From contig NC_079477.1 of assembly GCF_026230105.1 (NCBI RefSeq), positions 7,507,001 through 7,571,000 on the forward strand: a stretch of DNA of 64,000 nucleotides. Direction: 5' to 3'. A model generated the notes under the pieces. The model had not been told where the DNA came from. It made no database searches and saw nothing but the letters and a program-made list of their open reading frames with translations. This document shows positions 62,301 to 64,000 of the stretch, one piece after another (position 1 is the stretch's first letter; each line of letters starts with the position of its first letter). Position numbers and translations under genes: made by a program. The DNA comes from Diorhabda sublineata. Its lineage: Eukaryota > Arthropoda > Insecta > Coleoptera > Chrysomelidae.

Positions 62301-64000
62301 ATCATTATATTTCTGTATAGCTTCCCTCAAGAACAACAAAACATCAGTGGCTACCAACTCATTATTATCAGATAAAAATTCCATTAATACAGGTATAACA
62401 CTTCTGGCAACAATTGGGAATTTGATGCAACAAGTATGTAAAGTTCGAACCAATAACTGCCTGTACTTTCCAGTATCTTCATGCTCATTATCAACAGTTT
62501 TTGATACTTCTTTAGTAAGAACTAATACCATTTCTTCTATGTTTCTCGATGATACAAGCTCCAATGCTAAGTTCAATGTTTTCTTTCGAACTTCAAGATC
62601 AGGTGCTAAAAGTGCATTGAATTATTTTAGAATATTAACAAAGATGTTTCTTTTTAATAATTCATATTAATAATAACCTTACCAGCTAACACTCTAAGAA
62701 TGTCCATAACTAGATCTTGTAATATCCTTTCATGGTTTGGATGTTCTTTAAGTGCAATTAATCTATCCAGTACAATAAGTTTAACATTATTGTCACTTTC
62801 TTTGATGATCAATTCAATGTAACAACTTGCTGCAGCTTTAACTGCGGTGGGTGCATTAGAAAGGGTTACCAAAGTTCCAGCTGCTTCATATCTATCAAAA
62901 AAATTAAAGTATTTCCAATAGTACCTTGAAATAAATTCTTATTCCATTTGAATATATACCTGACTGCTGGACTGCTCGAATTTAACAAATTGTAGATACA
63001 TCTTATAAATCTTGATCTCTCAGAAGGATTGGAATGACATACTTTGTAAATAAGTTCAACAATTACTAACTGAAGAATGTCTCCGAATGAAGTAACCTGA
63101 TCTAAAAACAAAAATAAATTTATTATTTAAAAATTAAATAATATAATAATATATGTTACCTAAACATGAAGCCAAGTAAGATAATGCCCGTTTTTGGTCA
63201 GCATGAAGAAGCATCAAAAAAGCATTTCTTTTACATGACATATCATTTTCTCCATCTAAATAATTAGAAATCAACTCTGGAGCATCTGGTATTAGGAATT
63301 CGAAATTTCTATAAATCGTAAAAATGGCCAAGACTGCATTTCTTCTTACATAACTATGCCTGTGTTCTAAACATGATCTAATACTTGGCATGAGAGGTTC
63401 TAGAAGTTCCGGTTCTTTCAATTTGCATAAAAATCTCAAAGTTGAGCCCCTTAGAAATTCATTAGGATGCTGTAGATCTTTTCTATAAGCATCACATACC
63501 AAAATCATCTCTTGCAGCAATTTCCCATCTGGTGAAGTTTTTGGAACTATTTCCCAAAATATCAGCAACAACTTTTTAGCTAAATGATCCTGAAGTGGCA
63601 AAACATTTCTAATTATGGTCATAAGAAATCCATTTGGTAGTCTATCGCCAGCTAGGATCATATGAATAATCTTTTCAAGGGCCCGTATCTTTACCTTCAC
63701 TTCTCCTTTTTCTATAAAGCAAAAAACAATATCTGTGCATTGTGCAAAGTTACAGTTACATATAACAACATAATTAATGGAAAGTATATTTAACGTAAAA
63801 TTGAAGAAAATACTTATAACGTCTATGTAATATGTATCAATAACACATTGATATATTCTAAGTGAGTTAAACAGGAACTTTATACTTTGGATATAAAAAG
63901 AACTGTTTATGTTTTATAATATTGATCAAATAAGTAAATCTATGCATACCTAAGTCCGTCTTGAGTTGCATTTCATTGTAAGGCTCATAATCTGTTGGTA
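56378..64000 (-). CDS. COPB1: Coatomer subunit beta (beta-COP), nine exons, N-terminus beyond window
   Basis: Beta-COP is a core subunit of the COPI coat that retrieves cargo from Golgi to ER. Exons in transcription order: 64000-63950 (partial), 63711-63160, 63101-62960, 62891-62683, 62605-62280, 61630-61353, 61267-61071, 59172-58169, 56452-56378 (stop 56380-56378). All phases agree and give 943 residues, nearly the full family length of about 950. Visible parts are the N-terminal HEAT-repeat adaptin trunk (LPNGFLMTIIRNVLPLQDH, RHSYVRRNAVLAI), the acidic linker (GEEEEEETTP), and SKSTKEKRPTLRQYLMDGDF. The appendage-domain exon at 59172-58169 runs from GLPTKAITNDDKDH to GHIRIRAKSQ. The C-terminal GMALSLGDKIN is typical. 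Only about ten N-terminal residues should be missing. The appendage exon is 1004 nt, the longest here. Confidence 0.96.
56664..57110 (+). mobile_element. PiggyBac transposase pseudogene (5' part)
   Basis: ATG 56664 starts MDPTRFYSSQK followed by an Asp/Ser-rich acidic stretch (SLSDDELVSDSDSE), as in piggyBac N-termini. The frame stops at 56873. Further on, NITKPEMEKFIGMVIFISIV and KLPAP at about 57020-57105 match the start of the DDE_Tnp_1_7 domain. The catalytic region is absent. It lies in the last intron of beta-COP on the opposite strand. Confidence 0.75.
57111..58168. other. Remainder of the last beta-COP intron
   Basis: I see no gene or recognisable repeat; the sequence is AT-rich, and a slightly GC-richer block at 57830-57990 has no coding frame. 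Confidence 0.5.
59390..60840 (-). mobile_element. Decayed retrotransposon ORF1-like coiled-coil relic
   Basis: Minus-strand frames from about 60640 downward give ITKMEKIGELFTRL, YDKLENLVQKLDEKEGKNK, then SLNKTELEDVRSIRNYIGKE and later EVVKFTKKILRNTKYFNG, broken by stops. Such coiled-coil starts are typical of non-LTR ORF1 proteins. The opposite-strand 179-codon Phe/Leu-rich ORF at 59389-59928 is a shadow. It lies in a beta-COP intron. Confidence 0.35.
61021..61037. repeat. (TATG)n short tandem repeat
   Basis: Four TATG units lie in the beta-COP intron just beyond the donor at 61070. Confidence 0.7.

Overview
The window is an AT-rich animal nuclear sequence with small exons, GT-AG introns and many decayed transposons. 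The gene set (a muscarinic receptor of the invertebrate gar-2/mAChR-B kind, an insect-style troponin T with a glutamate-rich C-terminal tail, and beta-COP), together with mariner, piggyBac, hAT (ZBED5/GTF2IRD2-like), Jockey-like and SAP-domain gag relics, points to an insect. A beetle is my best guess, but that is inference.

Layout. (1) 24-3812, plus strand: the 3' part of a muscarinic acetylcholine receptor gene, from TM4 to the stop codon, in five exons. Upstream exons lie outside the window. (2) 3813-10540: mostly non-coding, with a TA-flanked Tc1/mariner-type relic with terminal inverted repeats (5202-6169), a foldback repeat and a dead mariner transposase. (3) 10541-18943, minus strand: an eight-exon gene that I reconstructed by splice phase. 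It resembles CSPP1, the centrosome and spindle pole-associated protein. Its introns hold a gag relic, a second mariner, a non-LTR tail and TA repeats. (4) 18950-31100: a transposon-rich intergenic stretch with a hAT relic, one small intact single-exon gene (ARL14 effector protein-like, 24791-25105), a second copy of the Tc1-type relic, and a large foldback element. (5) About 31140-54440, plus strand: the troponin T gene, with a possible non-coding first exon at about 31140-31197, coding exons from 39873 to 53903 and a 3' UTR intron. Three consecutive frame-neutral mini-exons (33, 6 and 27 nt) and a pair of 79-nt mutually exclusive exons give it a large splicing repertoire. (6) 56378-64000, minus strand: nine exons of beta-COP, with the N-terminal end running off the window. 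Its last intron carries a broken piggyBac transposase on the opposite strand, and a large intron carries a LINE-like ORF relic.

The genes have no shared pathway. They are ordinary single-copy metazoan genes for neurotransmission, cilium/spindle, muscle and Golgi trafficking, separated by old transposon debris. I see no RNA genes, CRISPR arrays or bacterial-type operons. The most noteworthy points are the troponin T splicing architecture, a one-base frame conflict at receptor exon 4, the reconstructed CSPP1-like gene, and a small intact unidentified ORF with its own AATAAA inside a troponin T intron.
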